Below, piece after piece: positions 1 through 7,290 of a stretch of 22,717 nt of DNA. This DNA is from Deltaproteobacteria bacterium (lineage in GTDB: Bacteria > Desulfobacterota > Desulfuromonadia > Desulfuromonadales > Geopsychrobacteraceae): positions 1-22,717 of the forward strand of contig JAACTI010000251.1 in the NCBI GenBank assembly GCA_009993495.1. The letters run 5' to 3'. Every line of letters begins with the position of its first letter. Positions within the stretch are counted from its first letter, which is position 1. The notes under the pieces were generated by a model, which saw only the letters and a list, made by a program, of their open reading frames with translations, ran no database searches and was not told the DNA's origin. The position numbers and the translations under genes are program-made.

Positions 1-54
1 GCGCAGATGTGCTGCTGCAATTTTTCTGGCGGCCCTTGATTGCCGCGGGGGAAC

Positions 55-1479
55 TTAGCCCTTGACGATCTTGACCGTCTGGATCGAGGTGTACTCTTCC
101 AGCCCGTAATGGCCGAACTCAACCCCGTAACCCGATTCCTTCACTCCGCCGAAGGGGGCATTGGGCTGAACCGAGGCATGGTCATTCACCCAGGCCGTGC
201 CACACTCCAGGCGGGACGCCAGGGCGGTGGCTTTGGCCACGTCTTGCGACCAGATCGAACCGCCCAGGCCAAATGGACTGGCGTTAGCCCGGCGGATCGC
301 GTCGTCCACATCGGTGTAGCGGATAATCGGCAGTACCGGCCCAAATTGTTCCTCGTCGACCAGACGCACGCCGTCGCTGATATCGGCCACCAGCGTCAAG
401 GGATAGAAATAGCCCGGGCCAGCAGGACGTTCCCCGCCGCAGAGGATGCTCCCGCCCCCTTTTCTGGCGTCATCCACCAGTTCGGCAACCAGAGCAAGCT
501 GGTCGGCATTTTGTACCGGTCCGAATTCCACCCCCTCTTCCAGGCCATTCCCCTGTTTTGCCTGTTGGGCAAGGGTGGTCAGCTCGTTACAGATCTCTTC
601 GTAAATGTCGGTATGGACGTAGAGGCGCTTCAGGCAGGCACACGTTTGACCGCTATTATGGAAACCAACGGCAAAGAGCTTGGGCGCGATGGCCTTGGGA
701 TCAACATCGGGCAGCACGATACCGGCGTCGTTCCCCCCTAATTCCAAGGTGCAGCGTTTGAGGTTGAAGGCACCGTTCTGCATGATACTTTTGCCGGTCG
801 GGGTCGAACCGGTAAAGACCATCTTGGCAATACCCGGATGCTTGGCCATGGCGCTGCCGATGCCACTTGGGGCGGTGACGATATTCAACACCCCCGCAGG
901 AAGGATTTGGTTGGCCAGTTCGACAAAACGCAGAGTCGCCAGCGGCGTCAGAGAGGAAGGTTTGACCACCACGGTGTTGCCGGTGCGCAGCGCCGGTATA
1001 ATGTGCCAGATGGCGATCATCAACGGCCAGTTCCAGGGGGGAATGGAACCGACCACTCCCAGGGGCTTGCGATGCACCTCAATACGAGCATCAGCGTCAT
1101 CCTGAATAAGCTCGCAGGCCAGGCTTAGCTCAGCGGTGACCCGCGTCCAGGCCACGGAACCACCCAGCTCCATCCCCGAGCCTATGCCCTGATAGCCGCC
1201 CAGAGGCTTGCCGCTTTCCCTTGTCAGCAGTTCCATCAACTCCGGCGTATGTTGTTCGAGGAGATCGGCCAGGGCATGGATCTTGGCCTTGCGTTCGGCG
1301 TCGGCAACCTGGCTCCAGGAAACAAAAGCCTGCTGCGCTGCCGCTACCGCCTGGTCAAGATGCGCAAGCTCAGCAGACGGGCACTGGGCGAAGATCTCAC
1401 CGGTTGCCGGGTTGCGCACGTCAAAGGTTTTGTCGGTAAAAATCTTCTTGCCGTCGATGATCAGTCCAAAGTTTTTCAT
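55..1479 (-). CDS. NAD(P)-dependent aldehyde dehydrogenase, last gene of the amine operon
   Basis: This is a 474-residue aldehyde dehydrogenase of normal family length. It oxidises an aldehyde to the carboxylic acid with NAD(P)+, probably in the cytoplasm because no signal peptide is seen. The catalytic cysteine is C280 (NSGQTCACLK) and the general base is E246 (TLELGGNDAG). The Rossmann glycine motif FTGSTPTGK (222-230) and PPWNWP (147-152) are also present. The start has a ribosome site GGGAG seven bases upstream. It lies 75 bp after qhpE, with small hairpins in the gap. Its position at the end of a quinohemoprotein amine dehydrogenase operon suggests that it removes the aldehyde made from primary amines. 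The exact substrate, aliphatic or aromatic, cannot be told. Only 54 bp remain downstream, and no terminator is visible there. Confidence 0.93.
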   Translation of the reverse strand: MKNFGLIIDGKKIFTDKTFDVRNPATGEIFAQCPSAELAHLDQAVAAAQQAFVSWSQVADAERKAKIHALADLLEQHTPELMELLTRESGKPLGGYQGIGSGMELGGSVAWTRVTAELSLACELIQDDADARIEVHRKPLGVVGSIPPWNWPLMIAIWHIIPALRTGNTVVVKPSSLTPLATLRFVELANQILPAGVLNIVTAPSGIGSAMAKHPGIAKMVFTGSTPTGKSIMQNGAFNLKRCTLELGGNDAGIVLPDVDPKAIAPKLFAVGFHNSGQTCACLKRLYVHTDIYEEICNELTTLAQQAKQGNGLEEGVEFGPVQNADQLALVAELVDDARKGGGSILCGGERPAGPGYFYPLTLVADISDGVRLVDEEQFGPVLPIIRYTDVDDAIRRANASPFGLGGSIWSQDVAKATALASRLECGTAWVNDHASVQPNAPFGGVKESGYGVEFGHYGLEEYTSIQTVKIVKG

Positions 1480-1500
1480 CGTGTTTCTCCCATAGGGTGA

Positions 1501-1542
1501 AGGAGTAGGCTTGACTCCTGGAAAAGACCGTCATGCTTGACG
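1501..1542 (-). other. Two small hairpins in the qhpE-aldehyde dehydrogenase gap
   Basis: Within the 75-bp gap two inverted repeats are seen: AGGAGT/ACTCCT (1501-1506 with 1514-1519) and CGTCA/TGACG (1529-1533 with 1538-1542). On the minus strand the second is followed by GTCTTTTCC, a weak U-rich stretch, so partial termination before the aldehyde dehydrogenase gene is possible. The stems are only 5-6 bp, so this is a weak call. Confidence 0.25.
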
Positions 1543-1554
1543 AAAAGCTGGTTG

Positions 1555-2196
1555 CTAAACTGCACCCATTTTCAGCGCAAAATCGAGAGTAACCCGGGCG
1601 CAGGCAAAGGAATTTCCCCACAGGTTCGCCCCCGACGGCAGGCCCCTGAGCTCGCGCGGCCAGCCACAGGCACTATGGGAACAGGGTTGATCGCGATTGA
1701 CCTTGATGGTGCCGGGCTCAAGCTGTTCGTCGGCAAGCACGCCAATAACCTCCGGCAGACTGGCCGGCAATAACCCTGGCTGCTGCGGGTGTCCGGCGGC
1801 AACCAGCAGGATTCCGGCCTCAATGACCGCCTCGCAAGCCGCCTGTAGCACCTCGGCTCCCGGGCCCGGGGCCATCCCCAGGCTGAGATTGATAACCCGG
1901 CACCCTTCGGCGGCGGCCCGTAACAGACCGCGAGCAACCAGAGACGGATAGCAGACCAGGTTTTCTGCAAAAACCCGCACGACATAAAGTTCCGCCGCAG
2001 GCAGCCCTTGGCGCAAAATCCCCGCGACCGCCGTGCCATGGCCGACAAGATCGCGGAAATCGTCATCCTCGCAAACCCTGCCGTCGGGAGCGAGAAAAAC
2101 CCGCCGACCGCGAACTTCGCCCCTGACGTGGGGATGCCAGGGATTAACCCCGGTGTCGATAACGCCGATGCGTAAGGGCTGGGATCTTGTGGTCAT
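1555..2196 (-). CDS. qhpE: Subtilisin-like serine protease, QhpE-type gamma-subunit leader peptidase
   Basis: This is a 213-residue S8-family protease with almost no extension beyond the catalytic core and no signal peptide, so it is cytoplasmic. The triad is visible: D14 (GVIDTGV), H53 (GHGTAVAG) and S196 (GNSFACA). In the known QHNDH system QhpE removes the leader of the crosslinked gamma subunit before export. Here the gene sits in the maturation block, and its ATG overlaps the qhpF stop by four bases (ATGA), which implies translational coupling. The usual oxyanion-hole asparagine of subtilases (AAGN) appears to be replaced by His136 (VAAGHPQQ). Function is assigned from triad, size and neighbours. 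Confidence 0.88.
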   Translation of the reverse strand: MTTRSQPLRIGVIDTGVNPWHPHVRGEVRGRRVFLAPDGRVCEDDDFRDLVGHGTAVAGILRQGLPAAELYVVRVFAENLVCYPSLVARGLLRAAAEGCRVINLSLGMAPGPGAEVLQAACEAVIEAGILLVAAGHPQQPGLLPASLPEVIGVLADEQLEPGTIKVNRDQPCSHSACGWPRELRGLPSGANLWGNSFACARVTLDFALKMGAV

Positions 2197-3962
2197 GCCG
2201 AACGCCTTGGTGTTGGCACCGCCGCCGAATTCGCTGAGATTGCGGGCCCTACCATAGGACTATCGTCGGCAGCAGTTAGCGTACCCAGGGCAATCCGCAA
2301 CTCTTTGCTGCCAACATGGCGCACCTGGCCATCACGCAGCAGATACAAGCGTTCGTAATCCTCAAGACCACTCAGGCGATGAGTGATTGACAGGATGATA
2401 CGATCGTGAAAAGCCCGCCAGAAGTTATGCCGTACCCGCATTTCGGTTTCGGGATCCAGCGCCGAAAAGGCTTCGTCCAATACCAGGATATTCGGCGACC
2501 GCAAGGCCAAGCGGGCCAGACCGATACGCTGTCGCTGACCATCGGACAGGGCCAGCCCGCGCCCGCCGATAGCAGTGGCATACCCATCAGGCAAACCGAG
2601 AATAAAATCTTCGGCTTCGGCCAGGCGGGCGGCTTCAATCAGCTGCTCCTGTGTGGCCGCAGGGTTGCCATAACGCAGGTTTTCTTCGACCGTCGCATGG
2701 AGCAGAAAGGGTTCAGCTCCGGCATACCCCAGGTGACGGGCGAATGGGGTTGCCTTGCTGTCAGAGTCAAGACCGGTAATCAGCACCCGCCCCTGCTGCG
2801 GCCGCCGCAAACCAAAAAGAATTTGCACCAGGGTCGATTTCCCCGCGCCCGAGGTTCCAAACAGGCCGACCTTCGCCCCTGGCGCCAGCTGCAGATTTAA
2901 CTGCCGCAAGACCGGGGGATTATCGAGGTAGGCAAAGCTGACGCCGTCGACGACCAATCCGACCTTCTCGCTAACGCCAAGGGTGGCAACACTGGCATCC
3001 GGAAGGCTGTTTTCACCCTCCAGGAGTTCAGCAATTCTGCTCAAACTCACCTGGGCTTCCTGGAAGCCGCGCACCATGCCCAACAGGCCGCGGGCCGGGC
3101 CGTACAGCCGTCCCTGATAAAGAATGAAGGCGACAAAAGTTCCAAGGCCGATGGTGCCCGATTCCAGCAAACGCCCGCCGAGAAGATAAATCCAGGCGAG
3201 GCTGGCAGTCAGGGCCAGACCGGGGGTTCCCGAAGCGACCGCATCAAGCACCTGGAAGCGCAGCATTTTACGGATCATACCGGCATTCAGCTGGGCAAAA
3301 CGCTGTTGCTCTTCCTGTTGCGCGGCATGCAGGCGCACGGCGCGCAAGGCGCTCAAGCGTTCCGAAAGAAAGTGCGAAAGGTCTGCCATGACTTCACGCA
3401 GTCCACGGGTGCCGGTTTCGATGGGTTGCCGAAAGGCGATTGTAATCAGCAAGGCCAGGGCCAGTCCGGCAAAAGACCACAAGGCCAGCGGCGTTGAGAG
3501 ATTCAGCAGAATCACGGCGGCAACGAGCAAAAACAGGACATTCTGAAAAAACCCCAGCACCCCGTCAACGAGCAAGGCCTGAATTTTCGGGACATCGGCA
3601 CCGAAACGATGCAGCAGGTCGCCGTGACGAAACTTTTCCAGGGACTCAAGCGAAGCCTGCAGGCAGTGGGCGAATAACCGCTCGCGGATGGCAACCAGCA
3701 CGTCAGCCGACAGGCGGGCATGCACCAGGCGCGTTACCGCTCCCAATCCCAGATCGAGCAGGGCCAAAGCGACCAGGGCGGCGGCAATCTTCGGTACAAT
3801 CCCATAGTCGCTTCGCTCAGCGACAGCATCAATAAAGGCTTTGCCAATCAGCGGTGGAGCCAGCGACACCGCACCACCGGCCAGGCCAAGCAGAAACATG
3901 GCAACAATCAGCCGACCTTTTCCCTTGAGATGGCGGACAAACAAACCAACCGAGGTCAACAT
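2193..3962 (-). CDS. qhpF: ABC transporter with fused membrane and ATPase domains, QhpF-type exporter of the gamma subunit
   Basis: This is a 589-residue half-transporter with an N-terminal six-helix membrane domain (about 1-320) and a C-terminal ATPase (about 345-560). Visible motifs are Walker A GTSGAGKS, Walker B ILVLDEAF and the H-loop SITHRL. The signature reads LSDGQ rather than LSGGQ. In the known system QhpF is proposed to move the crosslinked, leader-cleaved gamma subunit to the periplasm. The ATG at 3962 is chosen because it has GGAGG seven bases upstream. A longer frame reaches 4028 but its start lacks support. The start overlaps the end of the upstream U32 gene by seven bases, and the stop overlaps the qhpE start by four. 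A general lipid or peptide exporter would look similar, so the role rests on context. Confidence 0.87.
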   Translation of the reverse strand: MLTSVGLFVRHLKGKGRLIVAMFLLGLAGGAVSLAPPLIGKAFIDAVAERSDYGIVPKIAAALVALALLDLGLGAVTRLVHARLSADVLVAIRERLFAHCLQASLESLEKFRHGDLLHRFGADVPKIQALLVDGVLGFFQNVLFLLVAAVILLNLSTPLALWSFAGLALALLITIAFRQPIETGTRGLREVMADLSHFLSERLSALRAVRLHAAQQEEQQRFAQLNAGMIRKMLRFQVLDAVASGTPGLALTASLAWIYLLGGRLLESGTIGLGTFVAFILYQGRLYGPARGLLGMVRGFQEAQVSLSRIAELLEGENSLPDASVATLGVSEKVGLVVDGVSFAYLDNPPVLRQLNLQLAPGAKVGLFGTSGAGKSTLVQILFGLRRPQQGRVLITGLDSDSKATPFARHLGYAGAEPFLLHATVEENLRYGNPAATQEQLIEAARLAEAEDFILGLPDGYATAIGGRGLALSDGQRQRIGLARLALRSPNILVLDEAFSALDPETEMRVRHNFWRAFHDRIILSITHRLSGLEDYERLYLLRDGQVRHVGSKELRIALGTLTAADDSPMVGPAISANSAAVPTPRRSA

Positions 3963-4924
3963 CGGGGTTCCTCCGGACATTTCTGCCGCCAGACATCGGG
4001 GTAATAACAGAGATGCGACCCTTCGCACAGAGAGTCCGCGCCGCGCAGATTCATGACCGCTTGGCGGATTTCACGAGGGCCGCCGCCACTTCGGGCGATA
4101 CGCAAAGCCCGCGCTGCTATCTCGACGGCTTTCTCTTTACGCGGCAAAGACGCCTCGCGCCCTACCACCTTGAAACTGTGAATACCACTGGCCAGCAAGC
4201 GCGGCAAGGCACAGAGCCCACAAGGGCCAAGGGGATAACCCTGACTGGTTTGGCAACCGCAATGATTCAAGGTCCATTTCCAGAAGGCGTAACGCTCAGT
4301 TGTTTCGGTGGCGAGATCGGTGGTGTCGGCACCATCTTCCAGACAAAAAGTCCCGGCGGCGTGGGTTGTGGCGCACAGGCCCTCTTCAAAAACGCACCCG
4401 TCGTTGAGCAAAAAAGCTTCCAGCTCCAGCTTGTCAACTCCTACAGCCGCAATTTCTTCCAGAGTCAGGTGCCGGGGCAGGATGACCCTGGCAACTCCCA
4501 GGTCGCGAAAAAAGGCGGCAGCAGCGGGATTGGTGCAGGTCGCTAGGCTGGAAACGTGCAATTTTTCGGCATAACCGGCGGCGGTCAGAGTCAGCAGCAG
4601 GTCCATATCGGCGACAATCAGGGCCGCGGCGCCTGTTGCGAGTAATTGCGCGCCAAATTCGGCCAGCAACTCAACTCCGCCGGGCGGATACCAGGGCGCG
4701 TTAAGGGCAACATAAACCGGGTGCTCGGCGGCGGCGGCCACCGCCAGCTGAAAGTCGGCCAGATCACGTATGCCTGCCGAGACCGCGCCGCGCCGATTGG
4801 CCCAGCTCTGGCCGCAGTGTTGCTGCCAATCAGGCGGCGTCAGTCCGCAGTAAAATTCATCGGCACCGGCCTGGAGCAGGGGCATGACTTCGGCAGAATT
4901 TTTCAGCGGTGCCAGTATCTTCAC
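3956..4924 (-). CDS. Peptidase U32-family protein, UbiU-like; proposed O2-independent hydroxylase subunit for the QHNDH gamma subunit
   Basis: This 322-residue protein opens with the U32 barrel start LAPLKNSAEV followed by AGADEFYCGL. The U32 signature region is degenerate but keeps its cysteines: C177 and C184 are spaced C-x6-C as in UbiU, then come C194 and C238 in GPCGLCALPRLL, followed by SFKVVGRE, equivalent to the family's KIEGR. Four such cysteines bind a 4Fe-4S cluster in UbiU. U32 proteins of this kind (UbiU/UbiV, RlhA, TrhP) hydroxylate quinone precursors or RNA bases without O2. The start is GTG and overlaps the preceding UbiV-like stop by four bases (GTGA), with AAGG eight bases upstream. 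No signal peptide is seen. Family membership is well supported. The role in tryptophan hydroxylation is inference from position in the QHNDH maturation block and from the lack of a QhpG gene. Confidence 0.85.
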   Translation of the reverse strand: MKILAPLKNSAEVMPLLQAGADEFYCGLTPPDWQQHCGQSWANRRGAVSAGIRDLADFQLAVAAAAEHPVYVALNAPWYPPGGVELLAEFGAQLLATGAAALIVADMDLLLTLTAAGYAEKLHVSSLATCTNPAAAAFFRDLGVARVILPRHLTLEEIAAVGVDKLELEAFLLNDGCVFEEGLCATTHAAGTFCLEDGADTTDLATETTERYAFWKWTLNHCGCQTSQGYPLGPCGLCALPRLLASGIHSFKVVGREASLPRKEKAVEIAARALRIARSGGGPREIRQAVMNLRGADSLCEGSHLCYYPDVWRQKCPEEPRC

Positions 4925-5745
4925 GGCATGGGCCTTTCGTGGAGGACAACCCGGTCACAACGGCGCAGATGGGTAGCGACCGCCGCAGCCGAGACCTGGT
5001 AAAAAAGGGTGTTGCCTGCCCGCCACAAGGGGATGCTGGTGTCCTGGCGCTGCACCTGCAAACAACGATCGCGGCACAAGGCCGGACAAAGCTTGCCCAG
5101 CCCCTTGGTGAAACTGTCGTTTTCCGTGGCGCTTTCCGCCTTGATTAAGCAGTTGCGCCCGCTGGTTGCAAAAGCGTAGGGCAGATGGAGCACCCGTTGC
5201 AACACCGAGGCCTGACTGCTCAGATAGGTGCCGTCGAGATCGGGGTCAGTTTCGACCCCACGAACCCCATAGGAGCGCAACAGCGTTCGCAGCTTTTCTC
5301 CCCGGTCAGGTAAGGCAGAACTTGGATAGGTGGCCTTTGCGGCCAGCCGGGGATCGCGGAGGCCACGGTTGATCAATCGCCCGGCCCGGCACGGGATGTC
5401 GCCATAAGCGCTGCGCAGCAAACGGAGAACGCCCCAGTCATTGAAACTCACCGAGAAGCTGCAGCCGCGGCCATCAAGGGCAGCCAGCAGACGATCGAGG
5501 CGTTGCAGTCCCCTTGGGGTAACAATCGGGGTCAGCAGCACCGCCTCCAGCCCGGCAGCATCAGCCAGTGCGCAAAAAGCGGCCGCTTCCCCGGCGGAGG
5601 GCAACAGGTCTTCACAGAATTCGGTGCCAAAATACAAGGCCCGCAAAACCCCCTGCGGCAGCGCATCACGCCAGGGTGCCTGGCAGATCTCACGGGGGTC
5701 GGCAGGCAGTTTTTCGGGACGAGCAAGGCGTAAACCATATTCCAT
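4921..5745 (-). CDS. Peptidase U32-family protein, UbiV-like; proposed partner of the UbiU-like protein
   Basis: This is a 274-residue protein from the ATG at 5745. An in-frame GTG at 5751 would add two residues, and the ribosome site AGAAGG could serve either. Counting from the ATG, cysteines fall where UbiV has its cluster ligands: C44 in LYFGTEFC (compare YLGE-V-C of UbiV), C199 after SGR, then C220 and C224 in LCPALC (C-x3-C, as in UbiV). FNDWGVLRLL resembles the ND-G-L segment of the family. The spacing between C199 and C220 is longer than in UbiV, and an extra C228 follows. The protein is shorter and more divergent than its neighbour. UbiU and UbiV form a heterodimer, and the GTGA-coupled tandem here suggests the same. 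The proposed substrate is the gamma-subunit tryptophan, by inference only. Confidence 0.8.
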   Translation of the reverse strand: MEYGLRLARPEKLPADPREICQAPWRDALPQGVLRALYFGTEFCEDLLPSAGEAAAFCALADAAGLEAVLLTPIVTPRGLQRLDRLLAALDGRGCSFSVSFNDWGVLRLLRSAYGDIPCRAGRLINRGLRDPRLAAKATYPSSALPDRGEKLRTLLRSYGVRGVETDPDLDGTYLSSQASVLQRVLHLPYAFATSGRNCLIKAESATENDSFTKGLGKLCPALCRDRCLQVQRQDTSIPLWRAGNTLFYQVSAAAVATHLRRCDRVVLHERPMP

Positions 5746-5777
5746 CGTCACGGCACCTTCTAAGGCTCAGCAAAGCT

Positions 5778-5813
5778 GCGGGGCTCGCCTCTTAAAAAAG
5801 GCGCGAGCCCCGC
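5778..5813 (-). other. Strong intercistronic hairpin between qhpB and the U32 pair
   Basis: An 11-bp perfect GC-rich inverted repeat (5778-5788 with 5803-5813, GCGGGGCTCGC and its complement) encloses a 14-base loop. It lies between the qhpB stop and the start of the maturation block. No U-run follows on the minus strand, so it is not a classic intrinsic terminator. The likely role is to protect the upstream mRNA that encodes the structural subunits, or to lower expression of the downstream enzymes. Confidence 0.7.
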
Positions 5814-5820
5814 GGGTATG

Positions 5821-6840
5821 TCAGAGGGTAAATCTGGCCATGGTCATGCCATCGGTTTGCATTTGCAAAACTTTCAGCAGCTTGAGTGTCTCGGCGTCAA
5901 AAACCGAGATGGTTGAGCCGCCGCCACCGGTGTAGACCTTCTTGCCATCGCCGCTGACCATCAGGGCAAAGTTGGTACCTTCTTTAATCGGTGTGGATGC
6001 GGTTATGGTTCTGCTTTGCACATCAATCTTGTACAGCTCGTCCATGCCGCCATAAATGGTGGAGCGATCGGGTGAGTACATGAAACTGTAGACAAAAGGC
6101 GGATCGGAATTGAGCATGTTTTCGGTAATTTCACCGGTATGGGTGTTGATTTCCAGCATGCCGCAACCCTGCGCATTGTAGTAGGGCGAGATGAAATATC
6201 CGTTGTTTTCAAAGGTGTAATGCCAGAGGGGGAAGATGTTCATCCCCTTGTCAAACATGGCGTAGGTTTCGGTGATACGCATCTGGCTGCTGGCGACATC
6301 AATCTTGTACAGATCCTGACCAATGGCGTAGACCTCTTTGCCGCCATTGACCAACAGTAACTGGAAAATACCCCTGGGAACCTCGACGCTGCGCAAAATT
6401 TTACCGCTGTCAAGATCAATTTCAGCGAGCATCGGCTTGGCAAGCACCACCTCGCCCGCCTCGGTGCGACGCCCCAGCACATTGGCATAAACGGTTTTAC
6501 CGTCGGCACCGGCAGTGATGCCAAACTCGAAGCGTTGCCAACCTTCCGGATTAGTGTTGAGATCCAGGGTTTTGACCAGCGCAAGCTTCTGCGTATCGAC
6601 AAGATGCAGGTAATGGCGACTGGCCGAGACAATCATCTGCTTTTTATCTGGCAGAACCGTGTAGGCGCGGGTCCACCCCTTCAGCGGGATCCGGTCGGTA
6701 ATGCTATCGGTGTCGCCATCAATCACTTCCAGAACATCATATCCCAGGGTAAAAATCACATCCCGCGCCAGTACCGTCCCGGCGGGAACCAACAAACAGC
6801 ACAGCAAAACTGACAGGAAAATGTATTTCGCGTTTTTCAT
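5821..6840 (-). CDS. qhpB: Quinohemoprotein amine dehydrogenase beta subunit (beta-propeller)
   Basis: This 339-residue protein has a signal peptide (KNAKYIFLSVLLCCLLVPAG, cleavage probably near residue 25 after VLA) and is therefore periplasmic. The rest is built of repeated blades with phrases such as YTVLPDKKQMIV, VYANVLGR, YAIGQDLYKID, YGGMDELYKID and VYTGGGGSTISVFDAETLKL. This is the YVTN/amine-dehydrogenase-type propeller expected of the QHNDH beta subunit, which frames the active site and holds the gamma subunit. The ribosome site AGGAG is six bases before the ATG. It follows qhpC by 58 bp. Alone it could be called a generic YVTN protein. With qhpA, qhpC and qhpD beside it the assignment is firm. 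Confidence 0.93.
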   Translation of the reverse strand: MKNAKYIFLSVLLCCLLVPAGTVLARDVIFTLGYDVLEVIDGDTDSITDRIPLKGWTRAYTVLPDKKQMIVSASRHYLHLVDTQKLALVKTLDLNTNPEGWQRFEFGITAGADGKTVYANVLGRRTEAGEVVLAKPMLAEIDLDSGKILRSVEVPRGIFQLLLVNGGKEVYAIGQDLYKIDVASSQMRITETYAMFDKGMNIFPLWHYTFENNGYFISPYYNAQGCGMLEINTHTGEITENMLNSDPPFVYSFMYSPDRSTIYGGMDELYKIDVQSRTITASTPIKEGTNFALMVSGDGKKVYTGGGGSTISVFDAETLKLLKVLQMQTDGMTMARFTL

Positions 6841-6898
6841 GAATTACTCCTATTGACTCAATATGGAAACGGGAATTGGGGCCGTCTGCTGCTCCGAT

Positions 6899-7237
6899 TC
6901 AATCGTATTTAATAGTGCGCCAGTCACGGGCCATGTTGGAGCAGACCTGATGATAATCGGGATTGTTGGTCAGCCCGTCAGGGGTTTGCGCCGGCCACCA
7001 ACAGTCGCCGGCGCAGCCCATAAAATCGCGCACCGAGGCCTGGCAGTTGCCCACCGGATGAGTGGCACGGGGGTTGGTTTCCCAACCGGTGTCAAAAATT
7101 GTCGTGCAGCCGACGGGCATTTGCAGTTCAGTGCCGCTTTCCAGCAGCGCCTTGACCGCTTGGTCTTCCCCTTTGGTCAAAGCTTCAACGGCCTCGGCTT
7201 TCTTGTTCAAAGCCTGGATTTTTTGTTTCGCGTCCAT
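6899..7237 (-). CDS. qhpC: Quinohemoprotein amine dehydrogenase gamma subunit precursor with CTQ cofactor and thioether crosslinks
   Basis: This 112-residue precursor becomes the catalytic subunit. Every residue known from Paracoccus QHNDH is present with identical spacing. C75 and W81 (GCAGDCWWPA) would form cysteine tryptophylquinone. The three protein thioethers would be C44-E53, C65-D71 and C79-D87. Aligning C44 to Cys7 of the mature Paracoccus subunit places the mature N-terminus near residue 38, so the first 37 residues, rich in Lys, Ala and Glu, are the leader removed by QhpE. It is not a Sec signal, in keeping with export by QhpF. The ribosome site AAGGGA precedes the ATG. The gene lies between qhpD and qhpB, as in the known cluster. 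Confidence 0.97.
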   Translation of the reverse strand: MDAKQKIQALNKKAEAVEALTKGEDQAVKALLESGTELQMPVGCTTIFDTGWETNPRATHPVGNCQASVRDFMGCAGDCWWPAQTPDGLTNNPDYHQVCSNMARDWRTIKYD

Positions 7238-7290
7238 GAGCGTCCCTTTCGTTAAATATTAAGTAGATGAGCCAAATGTGCGTTTAAGTG

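Noticed and set aside
28..46. GCGGC/GCCGC inverted repeat after the aldehyde dehydrogenase as a terminator
   Set aside because: The stem is only 5 bp, and the run next to it reads as A on the transcribed strand, not U.
3963..4028. Extended N-terminus of qhpF
   Set aside because: The upstream 22 residues lie inside the UbiU-like gene and lack a ribosome site. The ATG at 3962 has GGAGG at ideal distance.
3956..5745. Annotation of the U32 pair as collagenase-like proteases
   Set aside because: The family name is historical. The cysteine layout and pair arrangement match the Fe-S hydroxylase members, and no protease catalytic residues can be named.
5778..5813. Intercistronic hairpin as an intrinsic terminator
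   Set aside because: No U-run follows on either strand in the expected place, and the downstream genes belong to the same maturation system.
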